Source: Streptomyces sp. NRRL WC-3742 (lineage in GTDB: Bacteria; Actinomycetota; Actinomycetes; Streptomycetales; Streptomycetaceae). Taken from it: DNA of 64,000 nt. Position numbers and translations under genes: made by a program. Positions 8,750 through 17,236 of the stretch are shown one piece after another; position 1 is the stretch's first letter, and each line of letters opens with the position of its first letter. The stretch covers positions 1 through 64,000 of the forward strand of contig NZ_JOCF01000005.1 of the NCBI RefSeq assembly GCF_000720635.1. The letters are read 5' to 3'. Below the pieces are notes generated by a model, which was not told the DNA's origin, did no database searches, and saw nothing but the letters and a program-made list of their open reading frames with translations.

Positions 8750-8756
8750 GAGTCAA
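8728..8756 (-). promoter_or_regulatory. padR-monooxygenase promoter
   Basis: Minus strand: -35 TTGACT (8751-8756), 17-base spacer, -10 GATAGT (8728-8733). Predicted transcription start is near 8721, giving a leader of about 24 bases carrying GAGGAA before ATG 8697. Confidence 0.7.
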
Positions 8757-8792
8757 CTATTCAGAACCGACCATTCACGACTCTGTCCGCCC

Positions 8793-8835
8793 GGCTAAAG
8801 TCGACCCCACGGCACTGTCCGCCCAGACAAACGGA
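8793..8835 (+). repeat. Copy 2 of 43-base imperfect direct repeat
   Basis: Partner of 6715-6757. It ends 8 bases before the PucR-type gene and includes its GGAG ribosome site, so this copy is probably the functional regulatory end. Confidence 0.7.
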
Positions 8836-8843
8836 GGCATCGC

Positions 8844-10445
8844 GTGACCACCCCCGGCCTCCCCCTCCGCCAACTGCTGATGTCCCTGGGCGAGCCCCTC
8901 GTCGAACTCCAGGCCGCCCCCCAGGGGTTGGACGTCCCCGTCCGCGACGTCGCGATCCTCGACCCCGAGGACCCCCCGACCGCCGCCCCCGGCGAACTCG
9001 TCCTCGCCATCGGCGCCCGCGGCCGCGCCGCGCTGCCCGCCCTGCGCGCCGCCGGACGGGCGGGAGCCGCCGCCGTCGCCGTCAAGCTGGACGGCCCCGG
9101 CCAGGCCGACGCCCTGCGCGAGGCCGCCACCGAGGCGGGCGTCGCCCTGCTGTCCGTACGCCGCGAGACCCGCTGGGAGCACCTCGACTCCCTCGCCCGC
9201 GCGATCATCGCCGGCCCCGACGCCCCGGACGCCCCCGGCGCCCCCGAACCCAACGCGGGCGACCTCTTCTCCCTCGCCCAGACCGTCGCCGTCCTCACCA
9301 GCGGCATCGTCTCCATCGAGGACACCTCGAGCCGCGTCCTCGCCTACTCCCGCTCCTCCGACTCCGACGAGGTCGACGACCTGCGCCGGCTCTCCATCCT
9401 CGGCTGGCAGGGCCCGGAGCCGTACCTGTCCAAGCTCCGCGAGTGGGGCATCTTCCAGCACCTGCGCACCTCCGACGCCCCGATCGCCGTCGAGCCGCAC
9501 CCCGAACTCGGCCTGCGCCGCCGCCTCGCCATCGGCATCCGGGCCGGGGCGCAGCCGCTCGGCACCATCTGGGTGCAGGAGGGCTCCCGGCCGCTCGCCC
9601 CCCACGCCGAACAGGCCCTGGTCGGCGCCGCCCGCGTCGCCGCCGCCCAACTGGTGCGCCGCCGCCGCGAGTTGTCCGCCGACGTCCGCCTCACCCAGAC
9701 GCTCCTGACGGGCCTGCTGGAGGGCTCCACCGGCCCCCAGTCCCTCGCCACCCACCTCGGCCTGGACCTGCGCCGCCCGGCCACCGTTCTCGCGTACGGC
9801 GCCCACACCACCGAGGCGCTGCACCGCTCCGACGTCACGGGCCTGATCTCCGTGCACACCGCCGCCCGCCACCGCGCCGCCCTGCTCGCCCCGATCGACT
9901 CCCGGGTGTACGTGCTGCTGCCCGAACTGCCCGCGGGCCTGCCGATGAGCACCGTACGGGCCTGGGCCACCGAGGTCGTCCAGGCCGCCCGGGACCACCT
10001 CGGCGTCCCGCTGCGCGCCGCGATCGGCTCCACCGTCGAGGGCCTCGCCCAGGTGCCCGACTCCCGCGCCCAGGCCGACCGCATCCTCGACGCCATGAAC
10101 CGCGGCGGGGTGGACCTCGACGTCGCGGCGCTGATCGACGTCCAGGCCGAGGTGCTGGTCAGCGAGATGCTCGCCCTGCTCCAGGACCGTACGGGCCTGC
10201 GCGACCCGCGCCTGACCGCCCTCGCCGAGTACGACCGCCGCCACGGCACCCGGCTCGCCGAGTCCGTGCTCGCCTGGCTGGACGCCCTCGGCGAGGTCCG
10301 GGTGGCCGCCGACGCCCTGCACATCCACCCCAACACCCTGCGCTACCGGGTGCGCCGCGCCGAGCAGTTGACCGGCATCGACCTCGCCCAGCCGCAGCAG
10401 CGCCTCCTGGCGATGCTCCAACTCCGGCTACCGGCGGAGAACTAG
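8844..10445 (+). CDS. PucR/CdaR-family transcriptional regulator, probable proline-catabolism regulator
   Basis: 533 residues, GTG start after ACGGAGGCATCGC. The N-terminal PucR-like domain (about 1-115) is followed by a central GAF/CdaR-like region and a C-terminal helix-turn-helix (about 465-530) containing HIHPNTLRYRVRRAEQLTG, the signature of this family. PucR proteins next to putB/pruA genes in actinomycetes commonly activate proline use. Here it is divergent from pruA but separated from it by the monooxygenase/padR pair, which I infer to be inserted. Ligand (proline or P5C) not demonstrated by sequence. Confidence 0.85.
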   Translation: MTTPGLPLRQLLMSLGEPLVELQAAPQGLDVPVRDVAILDPEDPPTAAPGELVLAIGARGRAALPALRAAGRAGAAAVAVKLDGPGQADALREAATEAGVALLSVRRETRWEHLDSLARAIIAGPDAPDAPGAPEPNAGDLFSLAQTVAVLTSGIVSIEDTSSRVLAYSRSSDSDEVDDLRRLSILGWQGPEPYLSKLREWGIFQHLRTSDAPIAVEPHPELGLRRRLAIGIRAGAQPLGTIWVQEGSRPLAPHAEQALVGAARVAAAQLVRRRRELSADVRLTQTLLTGLLEGSTGPQSLATHLGLDLRRPATVLAYGAHTTEALHRSDVTGLISVHTAARHRAALLAPIDSRVYVLLPELPAGLPMSTVRAWATEVVQAARDHLGVPLRAAIGSTVEGLAQVPDSRAQADRILDAMNRGGVDLDVAALIDVQAEVLVSEMLALLQDRTGLRDPRLTALAEYDRRHGTRLAESVLAWLDALGEVRVAADALHIHPNTLRYRVRRAEQLTGIDLAQPQQRLLAMLQLRLPAEN

Positions 10446-10490
10446 GGGCCAAGGGCCAGGGGCTGGGGTCCAGGGGCCAGGGGCCAGGGA
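10446..10490. repeat. Short GGGGCCAGG-type tandem repeats between convergent genes
   Basis: About five irregular units of GGGCCA/GGGGCCAGG fill the 45 bases between the PucR-type gene stop and the stop of the converging gene. No dyad is evident, so this is not an obvious terminator. Confidence 0.6.
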
Positions 10491-11708
10491 CTAGCGCCTG
10501 CCCACCCGCCACTGCTCCCAGGCCGACAGCCACAGCTGCTCCGCCATCCGCTGCTCCTCCCACACCGCGGCCCCGCCGTCCGCCGGCCGCTCCCGGTCCA
10601 GCTGCGCCCAGGCCCGCTGCGCGGGCAGGCTCGCCACCTCGCTGGCGAACACCGTGTACCGCACGACCTCCTCCACGGCCGCCTCCCCCTCGGCCGTGCC
10701 GACCAGCCAGTGCGTCTGCCGCGACAGCCGCCTGAGGTGCTCGACCATCGTCGTCACCGCCGCCACCGCCTCCTCGCGGCTCTCCGTCGCCAGCCGCATC
10801 TGCTGGCGCACCGCCGCCTCCCACCGCACCGCCCCTGCGTCCCCGCGCAGGCGCCGCGGGAGCCTGGCCGTACCGCCCGCCCGCAGCTGCGCCTCGATCG
10901 CGGCGCTCTCCGCGACGGACTGCGCGATCAGCGCCCGGTGCGCCTCCAGCCCGGTGACGGGCGGCAGTTCGCGCTCCTCGACCGGAACCCACCGGGCCCG
11001 TCGCGAGGCGAGGTCGCCCAGCAGGGCGGTGCGCCCGCGCAGATGGCGCTCGAAGTCGCGGATGCGGGCGAGCTCCACCCCGCCGGAGGGCACCCCGCGC
11101 CCGCACACCGTCACCGTCAGCCCCGCGACGCGCAGCCGCCCGGCCCACACCGGCCCGGCGCTCATCCCGGGCCACAGCACCGGCCGGTCCTCGTGCACCT
11201 CCGCCGCGCGCGGCTCGCCGTCCACGGTGATCCACTCGCGCAGCGCCCGGACGCGGCCGGGCCCCTCGCCCTCGTCGATCCCGGTGTGCTCGTACAGCCG
11301 GTCCCGCTCGTCCTCGACCACGTCCTCCAGCTCGGGCAGCCGCTCGCAGCCGTCCGCGCCCGGCCGATAGGTGCGCACCGTCACGTACGGTCCGGCGGCG
11401 GAGGCCCAGTCGCCGCACTGCACCTCGACCCAGCACAGCTCGCCGCCGCAGGTCTCGAAGGCCGTCAGCGCCTCGCCGCCGTCAGCGGCCCCGCCGACCA
11501 CGCCGTACACCGGGAAGCCGACCCGCTCCAGGATGTGGCGGGAGAACTCCTCCTGCTCGGCGAGCCGGTCGTCCAGGCCCCTCGGCCCGGCGCCGGGCCC
11601 GGCCGGCGCCCGCCGGGCGTTCCACTCCTGGGGCCTGCCGCCGATCTCCCGCGCCATCCTGTGCCGCACCCCCGGTTCCCTCGCGTCCGCACCCGCTCCC
11701 GCCACCAT
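10491..11708 (-). CDS. Uncharacterised protein (405 aa)
   Basis: I do not recognise a named domain. The protein is soluble, rich in Arg/Glu/Trp, with no signal peptide or membrane segment. The C-terminal half (about residues 270-405) looks helical, with long stretches such as LIAQSVAESAAIEAQLRAG. The codon bias is that of a real gene. The ATG at 11708 has no clear ribosome site; a later start at MAREIGGRP (about 11657), preceded by GAGGGAACC and GGGGG, is possible, which would shorten the protein by 17 residues. Confidence 0.65.
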   Translation of the reverse strand: MVAGAGADAREPGVRHRMAREIGGRPQEWNARRAPAGPGAGPRGLDDRLAEQEEFSRHILERVGFPVYGVVGGAADGGEALTAFETCGGELCWVEVQCGDWASAAGPYVTVRTYRPGADGCERLPELEDVVEDERDRLYEHTGIDEGEGPGRVRALREWITVDGEPRAAEVHEDRPVLWPGMSAGPVWAGRLRVAGLTVTVCGRGVPSGGVELARIRDFERHLRGRTALLGDLASRRARWVPVEERELPPVTGLEAHRALIAQSVAESAAIEAQLRAGGTARLPRRLRGDAGAVRWEAAVRQQMRLATESREEAVAAVTTMVEHLRRLSRQTHWLVGTAEGEAAVEEVVRYTVFASEVASLPAQRAWAQLDRERPADGGAAVWEEQRMAEQLWLSAWEQWRVGRR

Positions 11709-11824
11709 ACGTGCCCGGCAGCTGCCGGGTCATCAGCTCGGTTGCGGTACGCACCTGCTGTCCGTACGGGTACGAGCTCTCCGTCATGGCCGTGTCAGGG
11801 CGGCCGGTTGTCAGCCGCCGTCCC

Positions 11825-11830
11825 TACCCT
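11825..11830 (+). promoter_or_regulatory. -10-like box placed for a leaderless VOC transcript
   Basis: TACCCT followed by exactly 7 bases and the ATG at 11838; no ribosome site is present. The -35 is not convincing. Confidence 0.4.
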
Positions 11831-11837
11831 GGGCGGC

Positions 11838-12287
11838 ATGACAGCACAGAACGACCGGAGCTTCCCGGCCAGGATCAGCATCGTCACCCTCGGCGTCTCC
11901 GACCTCGACCGCAGCGCCCGTTTCTACGAGGGCCTCGGCTGGAAGCGCTCGGCCGCCTCCAGCCCGGAGATCGTCTGGTTCCGCACGGCCGACTCCGTCC
12001 TCGGCCTCTTCCCCGACGACGAACTGGCCGCCGACGCGGGCGTGCCGGGCGGCGGGGAGCCGTCCTTCCGCGGCGTCACGCTGGCGGTGAACCTGGAGTC
12101 CCCCGCCCTGGTGGACGCCGCAATGGAGACGGCCGTCGAGGCCGGCGCCGTGGTCGTCAAGCCGCCGACGCCGACCAGCTGGGGCGGCTACTCCGGCTAC
12201 TTCGAGGACCCGGACGGACACCTGTGGGAGCTCGCCCACAACCCGTTCTTCCCCTTCACCGAGAGCGGCTCCCTCGACCTGCCGTAG
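11838..12287 (+). CDS. VOC-superfamily (glyoxalase/bleomycin-resistance-like) protein
   Basis: 149 residues. It starts with the VOC beta-alpha-beta pattern (ISIVTLGVSDLDRSARFYEGLGW) and ends with GYFEDPDGHLWELAHNP, the usual second half-site with a metal-ligand Glu. One full bi-domain unit is present. Such proteins act as dioxygenase- or glyoxalase-type enzymes or sequester drugs, and the specific reaction cannot be told. No ribosome site precedes the ATG; a TACCCT 7 bases upstream suggests leaderless transcription. Confidence 0.82.
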   Translation: MTAQNDRSFPARISIVTLGVSDLDRSARFYEGLGWKRSAASSPEIVWFRTADSVLGLFPDDELAADAGVPGGGEPSFRGVTLAVNLESPALVDAAMETAVEAGAVVVKPPTPTSWGGYSGYFEDPDGHLWELAHNPFFPFTESGSLDLP

Positions 12288-12290
12288 CCG

Positions 12291-12431
12291 CACTACTTCC
12301 GTAGTGCGGCGCCTCTCCGCCATGGGTCACTACATCCGTAGTGGCACTACTCGCGTAGTGGCACTACGTCCGTAGTCGCCGCTGCGGCCACAGCCGCCAC
12401 TACGTCCGTAGTCGTCACTTCGTCCGCAGTC
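12291..12431. repeat. Array of six short palindromes (CACTAC-N4-GTAGTG type)
   Basis: Six 16-base copies at 12291-12306, 12328-12343, 12345-12360, 12362-12377, 12398-12413 and 12416-12431. Copies 1-3 are perfect palindromes with 6-bp arms and variable 4-base centres. Copies 4 and 5 end GTAGTC and copy 6 is degenerate. Copies 2, 3 and 4 are separated by single bases (17-base period). The array fills the gap between the VOC gene and the converging gene at 12439. It may be a terminator cluster, a protein-binding array or a mobile repeat. Confidence 0.85.
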
Positions 12432-12438
12432 GCCCGCC

Positions 12439-14052
12439 CTACTGCCGCGACCGCGCCTTGAAGGCCGCCTTGCGCGCCTCCTTCGCCACCGCCCGCTCCG
12501 GGTGCAGCTCCCCGATCGCCTCCAGGACGTCCGCCGTGTACGGGTGGTCGACGCGCCACACCTCGGCGAACCACCCCGACGACTCGTCCCCCACCGGCAG
12601 GTCGGCGATCAGCTCCCGCATCGCGCCCTCCCCGCCGCCGAGCAGCTGGGCGGCGAAGGTGTCGATCACCGTCCACAGCGCCATCGCCCGCTCCGGTGCG
12701 GGCACGTCCGTCCGTCCGAGCCCGGCCAGCCAGGCCCTGGCCGCCCCGCCCAGCTCGGGGTCGTCCATGACCTCCCGGGCGGCCGGCTCGGCCCCGGCCC
12801 CCAGCTGCCGCAGGGCCTCGACCGCCAGCACCCGTCGCATGGGCGCGTACGCGTCGGAGCCGCGCGAGGCCGCCAGCAGCTCGCGGGCCGCCGCCAGCGG
12901 CTCCCGGCCGGCCAGCCAGACCTTGAGCTCCTCCTCGGGCAGCACGTTCACCGACTCGCAGACCGCGTGCAGCAGCTCTGCGGCGTCGCCCTGGGCGAGG
13001 TCGCCGACCAGCGGCGCGTCGTAGCCGTCCTCCAGGAGCCACTGCCGCACGCCGTACTGGCCCAGCGGCGTCAGCCGTACGAGCCCGAAGCGCGCCGACT
13101 CCTCGTCGTCCAGCGGCTCCTCGCCTACGACGACGGGCCCCTCGCCCTCGTCCTCGTCGAACAGCTCGGGGTCGATCGGCCGGTAGTCCAGCATGCCCAG
13201 CTCGGCGAGGTCGGCGAGCATCGGGTCCAGGGCGACCATCAGGTCGGTGATGTCGCCGAGCATCTCCTCGCTCGGCTCCTCGCCCTCCGGCACGACCAGC
13301 AGGGCGGCGAGCACGCCCAGCGGCACGGTCTCCTGGCCGGGGTCGGCGAAGGCGGTGGTCTCGTACAGCACCTGCAGTGCCTCGTCGAGCAGCTCGGCGG
13401 CGGCCTGACGGGCCTCCTCCACCTCGTCGAGCGCGCCCTCGTCCGCTTCCCCCTCCTCGCCCTCCGCGGGCTCCTCGGGCTCTTCCGGCAGCGAGTCCGC
13501 GTCCACCGCGAGCTCCCGGACGATCCCGGCGGCGGTCAGCCACAGCTCGAGGACGGTGTCCGGGTCCCCCTCCTCGGCGGGCTCGAGGTCCGGGCCGGGG
13601 ACGGCGACGTGCCGGCCGTCCTCCGTCGTACCGAGCTCCACCAGGTCCAGGTCACAGGCCAGCGACCAGGCGCGCAGCGCCTCGATCTCCGCCCCCTCCG
13701 GCACCTCGCCCTCGGCCGGGGCCAGCCCGAGCAGCCGCGCGGCGGGCGCCCGGTCCTCCTCGACCAGGTCCCCCAGGGCGTCCACCACCCGGTGCGGGGC
13801 GGCCCAGCGGGCCATCGCCAGGGCGTACCCGAACATGGGGACGGCCTTCGCGAGGACGGCCAGCTCCGTCTCGGGGAGCAGCTTCACGGGCGGGACGAGC
13901 ACGGCCGCGTCGTCCAGGTCCTCGTCGTCCAGGCCGTGCGCGGCGAACGCCCCGTAGAGGTCCTGGAGGTCCAGGTCGGCGGGCAGCACGGCCTCCGCGG
14001 CCGCGCCTTCACCGGTCTCGGCACCAACGTTCTTCCGACGTCGTCCGGCCAT
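12439..14052 (-). CDS. Uncharacterised acidic protein (537 aa)
   Basis: No domain is confidently recognised. The N-terminal Arg/Lys patch (MAGRRRKN) is followed by a strongly acidic protein with a Glu-rich segment at about residues 180-215. A wing-like segment FGLVRLTPLGQYGVRQWLLEDG (about 325) resembles the C-terminal parts of Streptomyces proteins with winged-helix folds, and the last 150 residues look like helical repeats. There is no signal peptide. It may be a DNA- or protein-binding scaffold, but that is a guess. The ATG start is preceded by AGGGAGAGC about 8 bases upstream. Confidence 0.65.
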   Translation of the reverse strand: MAGRRRKNVGAETGEGAAAEAVLPADLDLQDLYGAFAAHGLDDEDLDDAAVLVPPVKLLPETELAVLAKAVPMFGYALAMARWAAPHRVVDALGDLVEEDRAPAARLLGLAPAEGEVPEGAEIEALRAWSLACDLDLVELGTTEDGRHVAVPGPDLEPAEEGDPDTVLELWLTAAGIVRELAVDADSLPEEPEEPAEGEEGEADEGALDEVEEARQAAAELLDEALQVLYETTAFADPGQETVPLGVLAALLVVPEGEEPSEEMLGDITDLMVALDPMLADLAELGMLDYRPIDPELFDEDEGEGPVVVGEEPLDDEESARFGLVRLTPLGQYGVRQWLLEDGYDAPLVGDLAQGDAAELLHAVCESVNVLPEEELKVWLAGREPLAAARELLAASRGSDAYAPMRRVLAVEALRQLGAGAEPAAREVMDDPELGGAARAWLAGLGRTDVPAPERAMALWTVIDTFAAQLLGGGEGAMRELIADLPVGDESSGWFAEVWRVDHPYTADVLEAIGELHPERAVAKEARKAAFKARSRQ

Positions 14053-14376
14053 CGTTGTGTGCTCTCCCTACAGCCAGCGGTCCGCTGATCCACTCCGCGT
14101 ACCGGTCCTCTGCCTCAGCGTATAGGTCGGGCACCCCCGACGCCCTGGCTCCCGGGGCGCACGAAGGGGCGCGCGCCGCCTTCGTGCGCCCACCCTTTAT
14201 CCTTCGGTCTGGTACCGCGCACACCCCGCACGGACCGCCGGGCAACGAAGCCCACATCCTCAGCTCATCCGCTCCACCAGGGAGCCCCGCACTGCGGCCA
14301 CACCACAGCGCCTCAGGACGGGCGCGCCGGCACACCCCGCCGACCCGGTGGTGCCCTGCCACAGGAGATCCCTCAC
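14053..14376. other. 324-base divergent intergenic region
   Basis: This lies between the 537-residue protein (minus) and the MFS gene (plus). Its main structure is a 13-bp perfect inverted repeat at 14155-14191. A CTATAC near 14117-14122 could be a -10 for the minus gene. No ORF with good codon usage is seen. Confidence 0.5.
14155..14191. terminator. 13-bp inverted repeat in a divergent promoter region
   Basis: GGGCGCACGAAGG pairs perfectly with its complement across an 11-base GC loop. It is terminator-like, but neither flanking gene ends here. It may be a relic of a lost gene or an operator. Confidence 0.5.
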
Positions 14377-15708
14377 ATGGCGGACCTCTCCCCCGCCGGC
14401 CCCGGCCTGCGCACCGCGCAGCTCGACGGACGCCGACTGTCGGAGGCCCTGCTTCCCCTGGAGCTCGCGCCCCGGCCCCAGCTCCAGCTCTCCGCGATCA
14501 GCCGCTGGAACGCGATGCGCGGAATCCGCGTCGGCCTGGTCTCGACCGCCCTACTGCTGATGCTGATCGGCGCCAACCTGGCGACGCCGATCTACCCGCT
14601 CCTCCAGCAGAGCCTGCACCTGACCGCGCTCGACACCACGATCCTCTTCACGATCTACGTGTTCGCCCTGGTCCCGGTGCTGGCCGTCGTCGGCCACTGG
14701 TCCGACCACCTCGGCCGCCGCGCGCTCATCCTGCCCGCCGTCGCCCTGGCCGCCGCCGGCGACGTGGTCTTCGCCACCTCCGGCAGCTTCTGGCAGCTGG
14801 CCGTGGGCCGCGCCGTCCAGGGCATAGCCGTCGGCCTCTCCACCGGCGCCGCCGGAGCCGCCCTCGGCGACCTCCTGCCCGACCACCCCACCCTGGCCGC
14901 CAAGCTCACCCTGGCCTGCTCGGCGGGCGGCGTCGCCCTCGGCCCGGTCGTCGGCGCGCTCCTGGCGAACGGCTCCGACCCCCTCCTCACCCCCTTCCTC
15001 CTCCACGCGGTGGCGCTGCTCTCCCTCTGCATCCCCCTCGCCGTGGTCCACCCCCGCATGCCCGGCCGCAACCGCCCCCCGGCGTCCCCGCCGCGCATCA
15101 CCACCCCGGCCCACCTGCGCCCGCAGCGCCTGCGCCTGCCCCGCACCGGCCGCCGCGAGTTCCTCCTCGCCGCCACCGCGGGCTTCATCTCCTACGCGGT
15201 CTTCGGCGTCTACCTCAGCCTGGCCCCCGCCTTCGCCTCCAGGCTCCTCCACACCCCGTCCCACCTGGTCGGCGCGATCGTGGCCGCCCTCCTCCTCGGC
15301 TCCTCGGCGGCCGCCCAGCTGATCGTCCCCCCGACCTCCGACCGTCTGGTGATCGCCCTCGGCATGACCGGCCTGGCCGCCGGCCTGGGCCTCGTCGTCG
15401 CCGCCGGCTACACCGAGACCCCGGCCCTGCTCTTCATCGGCAGCGTCCTCGGCGGCGCCTGCCAGGGCGTCGCCTTCCGCTCCCTCTTCACCACCGCCGT
15501 GGCTGCCATGAACCCCGAACGCCGCGGCTCCGAGCTGTCCGCCCTCTGGATCATCGTCTACCTCGGCAGCTCCCTCCCCATCGTCATCGTCGGCGCCCTG
15601 GTCCAGTCCTACGGCCTCCTCCCCGCCATCAGCGGCTTCGCCACCGTCGCCGCCCTCCTCTGCACCACCCTCGCCCTCGCCGTAGCCCGCAAGCCCAAGC
15701 CCGCCTGA
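14377..15708 (+). CDS. MFS transporter (drug/solute exporter type)
   Basis: 443 residues, ATG start after AGGAGATCCCTCAC. A cytoplasmic N-tail of about 50 residues precedes about 12 hydrophobic segments beginning at VGLVSTALLLMLIGANLATPIYPL. The MFS loop 2-3 motif is present as GHWSDHLGRRALI (about 107-119), and the second half begins at FLLAATAGFISYAVFGVYL. Architecture fits proton-coupled efflux of the DHA1 kind; the substrate is unknown and no regulator is adjacent. Confidence 0.88.
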   Translation: MADLSPAGPGLRTAQLDGRRLSEALLPLELAPRPQLQLSAISRWNAMRGIRVGLVSTALLLMLIGANLATPIYPLLQQSLHLTALDTTILFTIYVFALVPVLAVVGHWSDHLGRRALILPAVALAAAGDVVFATSGSFWQLAVGRAVQGIAVGLSTGAAGAALGDLLPDHPTLAAKLTLACSAGGVALGPVVGALLANGSDPLLTPFLLHAVALLSLCIPLAVVHPRMPGRNRPPASPPRITTPAHLRPQRLRLPRTGRREFLLAATAGFISYAVFGVYLSLAPAFASRLLHTPSHLVGAIVAALLLGSSAAAQLIVPPTSDRLVIALGMTGLAAGLGLVVAAGYTETPALLFIGSVLGGACQGVAFRSLFTTAVAAMNPERRGSELSALWIIVYLGSSLPIVIVGALVQSYGLLPAISGFATVAALLCTTLALAVARKPKPA

Positions 15709-15723
15709 CATCCACCACCCCTC

Positions 15724-15758
15724 GCTGCCCGGGCCTTCCCCCAGAAGCCCCGGGCAGC
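15724..15758 (+). terminator. Terminator-like hairpin after the MFS gene
   Basis: 10-bp stem GCTGCCCGGG/CCCGGGCAGC with a 15-base loop, 16 bases after the stop codon. Confidence 0.6.
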
Positions 15759-15983
15759 CCCCTTTCCCCCAGCCGAACACCCGCGCATCACCCCCTCCCC
15801 GCACACGCCTCCCGGCGGATGCCCACCCCCGGCCTCCGCCGCGCACCGCCCCACCAGGCGGCGCGCGGCTACTGGAGCGGCTATCCCGCCCAAGCGGTCC
15901 TCACGATCGGGAGGCCCGATCGTTCCCCGGCATCGGTACGCCGCTGCCGGTCACGTCCAAACACGCCCCGGGCAGCGGCGTCT

Positions 15984-16616
15984 TTACTCCCAAGGCTTCC
16001 AACTGTCAGTGCTGATCTCGACCCCAAAGGGCTCTGGCAACCGGACGGTTTCGCCGAACAGCCACTCCCCCAGCACCTCATAGGTCCCGGCGCTCTTGTT
16101 CGGCTCCCCGAGGAGCGTCACCCCAGGCTGCCCCGGATCTCGGTCCACCAACAGGTAGTACGGCACCCCTGTCCGCGCATACCCACGCTGCTTTTCACGT
16201 CGATCGTTGTGCGCACTGAAGGGCGCAGTGACCTCACCCACCAAGGTGATCTCATCCGGGTGAAGGTACCGATCCTTCGCCTCCGCCGTGATCGCCGCTT
16301 CCACCTCTGACGCCAGGATCATGAGGTCCGGTGCGTAGCCGTCCCCGATCTCCGCAAGGTCGAGGCCAGTCCCATGCACGACCAGCCAGCGACAAGTCGG
16401 TCTCGTGAATTCGGCGCGGAACACCGCCTCCTGAATGTCCGAGACCACCGCAGCATGGCCGTAACTCGGATGGGGCGTCACCATGAACTCCCCACCGATC
16501 ACCTCGACCCGAAGGACCTCGGGCAACCGAAGATGCTCGTCCAGTTGACGACGAACCCAGAGCGCATACGGCGCTTCAGGCAGAACCCACCGCCCCGACG
16601 CCACAACGAACAACAT
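15984..16616 (-). CDS. Uma2-family (DUF820) restriction-endonuclease-like protein
   Basis: 210 residues. The PD-(D/E)XK pattern is readable as GGEFMVTPHPSYGHA, YAPDLMILA and LVGEVTAPFS, followed by YARTGVPYYLLVDRDP, which is nearly the same motif as in the Uma2 protein at 3245. The N-terminal 25 residues are atypically hydrophobic and the true start may lie further in (for example around residue 30). A member of an expanded family of unknown role, in an accessory stretch rich in remnants. Confidence 0.8.
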   Translation of the reverse strand: MLFVVASGRWVLPEAPYALWVRRQLDEHLRLPEVLRVEVIGGEFMVTPHPSYGHAAVVSDIQEAVFRAEFTRPTCRWLVVHGTGLDLAEIGDGYAPDLMILASEVEAAITAEAKDRYLHPDEITLVGEVTAPFSAHNDRREKQRGYARTGVPYYLLVDRDPGQPGVTLLGEPNKSAGTYEVLGEWLFGETVRLPEPFGVEISTDSWKPWE

Positions 16617-16771
16617 GCTCTCACCCTGGCCGCCCGGCTACAGATGCCGCACCGCCGCGCAACTCCTTCATCCGAAGGAGGGGTTCGCTCGGCAGCAGGA
16701 TGACGGCTTCTCCCCAAGAAGGACGAGCTCGGTCTGCGCTGGCTCTCCGAGTGTCCCCGTAGGGCCAGCGG

Positions 16772-17185
16772 TCAGGCAGTGAGCACAGCGTTCAAGTGCT
16801 CCTGCACCGGCTCGAAGAGCCCGTACGGCACGTATTCGGGGATCTCGGCGAGGGTCACCCACGCGAGGGCGTCCAGCTCGTCCGTGTCCACCACTTCGGC
16901 GGTACCGCTGACGACCTCGCAGGCCGTGTACGACATCAGCCGGCCAGTCTTCGGATGCACCCGCGCACCCAGGAGCTTGACGGCGGCCACACCCAGTCCA
17001 GTCTCCTCGGCAGTCTCGCGAACGGCCGCCTCTTCCGGCGACTCACCGGCCTCGATCTCACCTGCCGGGAACTGCCAGGAGAGCTGGCCCTCGCTCACCC
17101 GCCGCCTCACCATCAGCACGCGGCCTTCATGGACCACGATCGCGGCGGCAATACCCGGGCGTTCCTCCGCAGTCTGCTGTGTCAC
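16772..17185 (-). CDS. NUDIX hydrolase
   Basis: 137 residues from GTG 17185, which follows GGAGGAGCAGAC. The complete Nudix box GEIEAGESPEEAAVRETAEE plus TGL (about residues 41-63) binds Mg2+ and hydrolyses nucleoside diphosphates linked to another moiety. Its substrate is not predictable. A longer in-frame ORF upstream is a shadow of the divergent deformylase remnant. Only about 50 bases separate its start from that remnant's first ATG. Confidence 0.9.
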   Translation of the reverse strand: MTQQTAEERPGIAAAIVVHEGRVLMVRRRVSEGQLSWQFPAGEIEAGESPEEAAVRETAEETGLGVAAVKLLGARVHPKTGRLMSYTACEVVSGTAEVVDTDELDALAWVTLAEIPEYVPYGLFEPVQEHLNAVLTA

Positions 17186-17236
17186 GTCTGCTCCTCCAGG
17201 GCGGCCAGGACGGGTGGAAAGATCGTATCGGCGTCG

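Noticed and set aside
12291..12431. CRISPR-like repeat array
   Set aside because: Units are 16-base palindromes with gaps of 1-21 bases and no unique spacers of 30 or more bases; no cas genes nearby.
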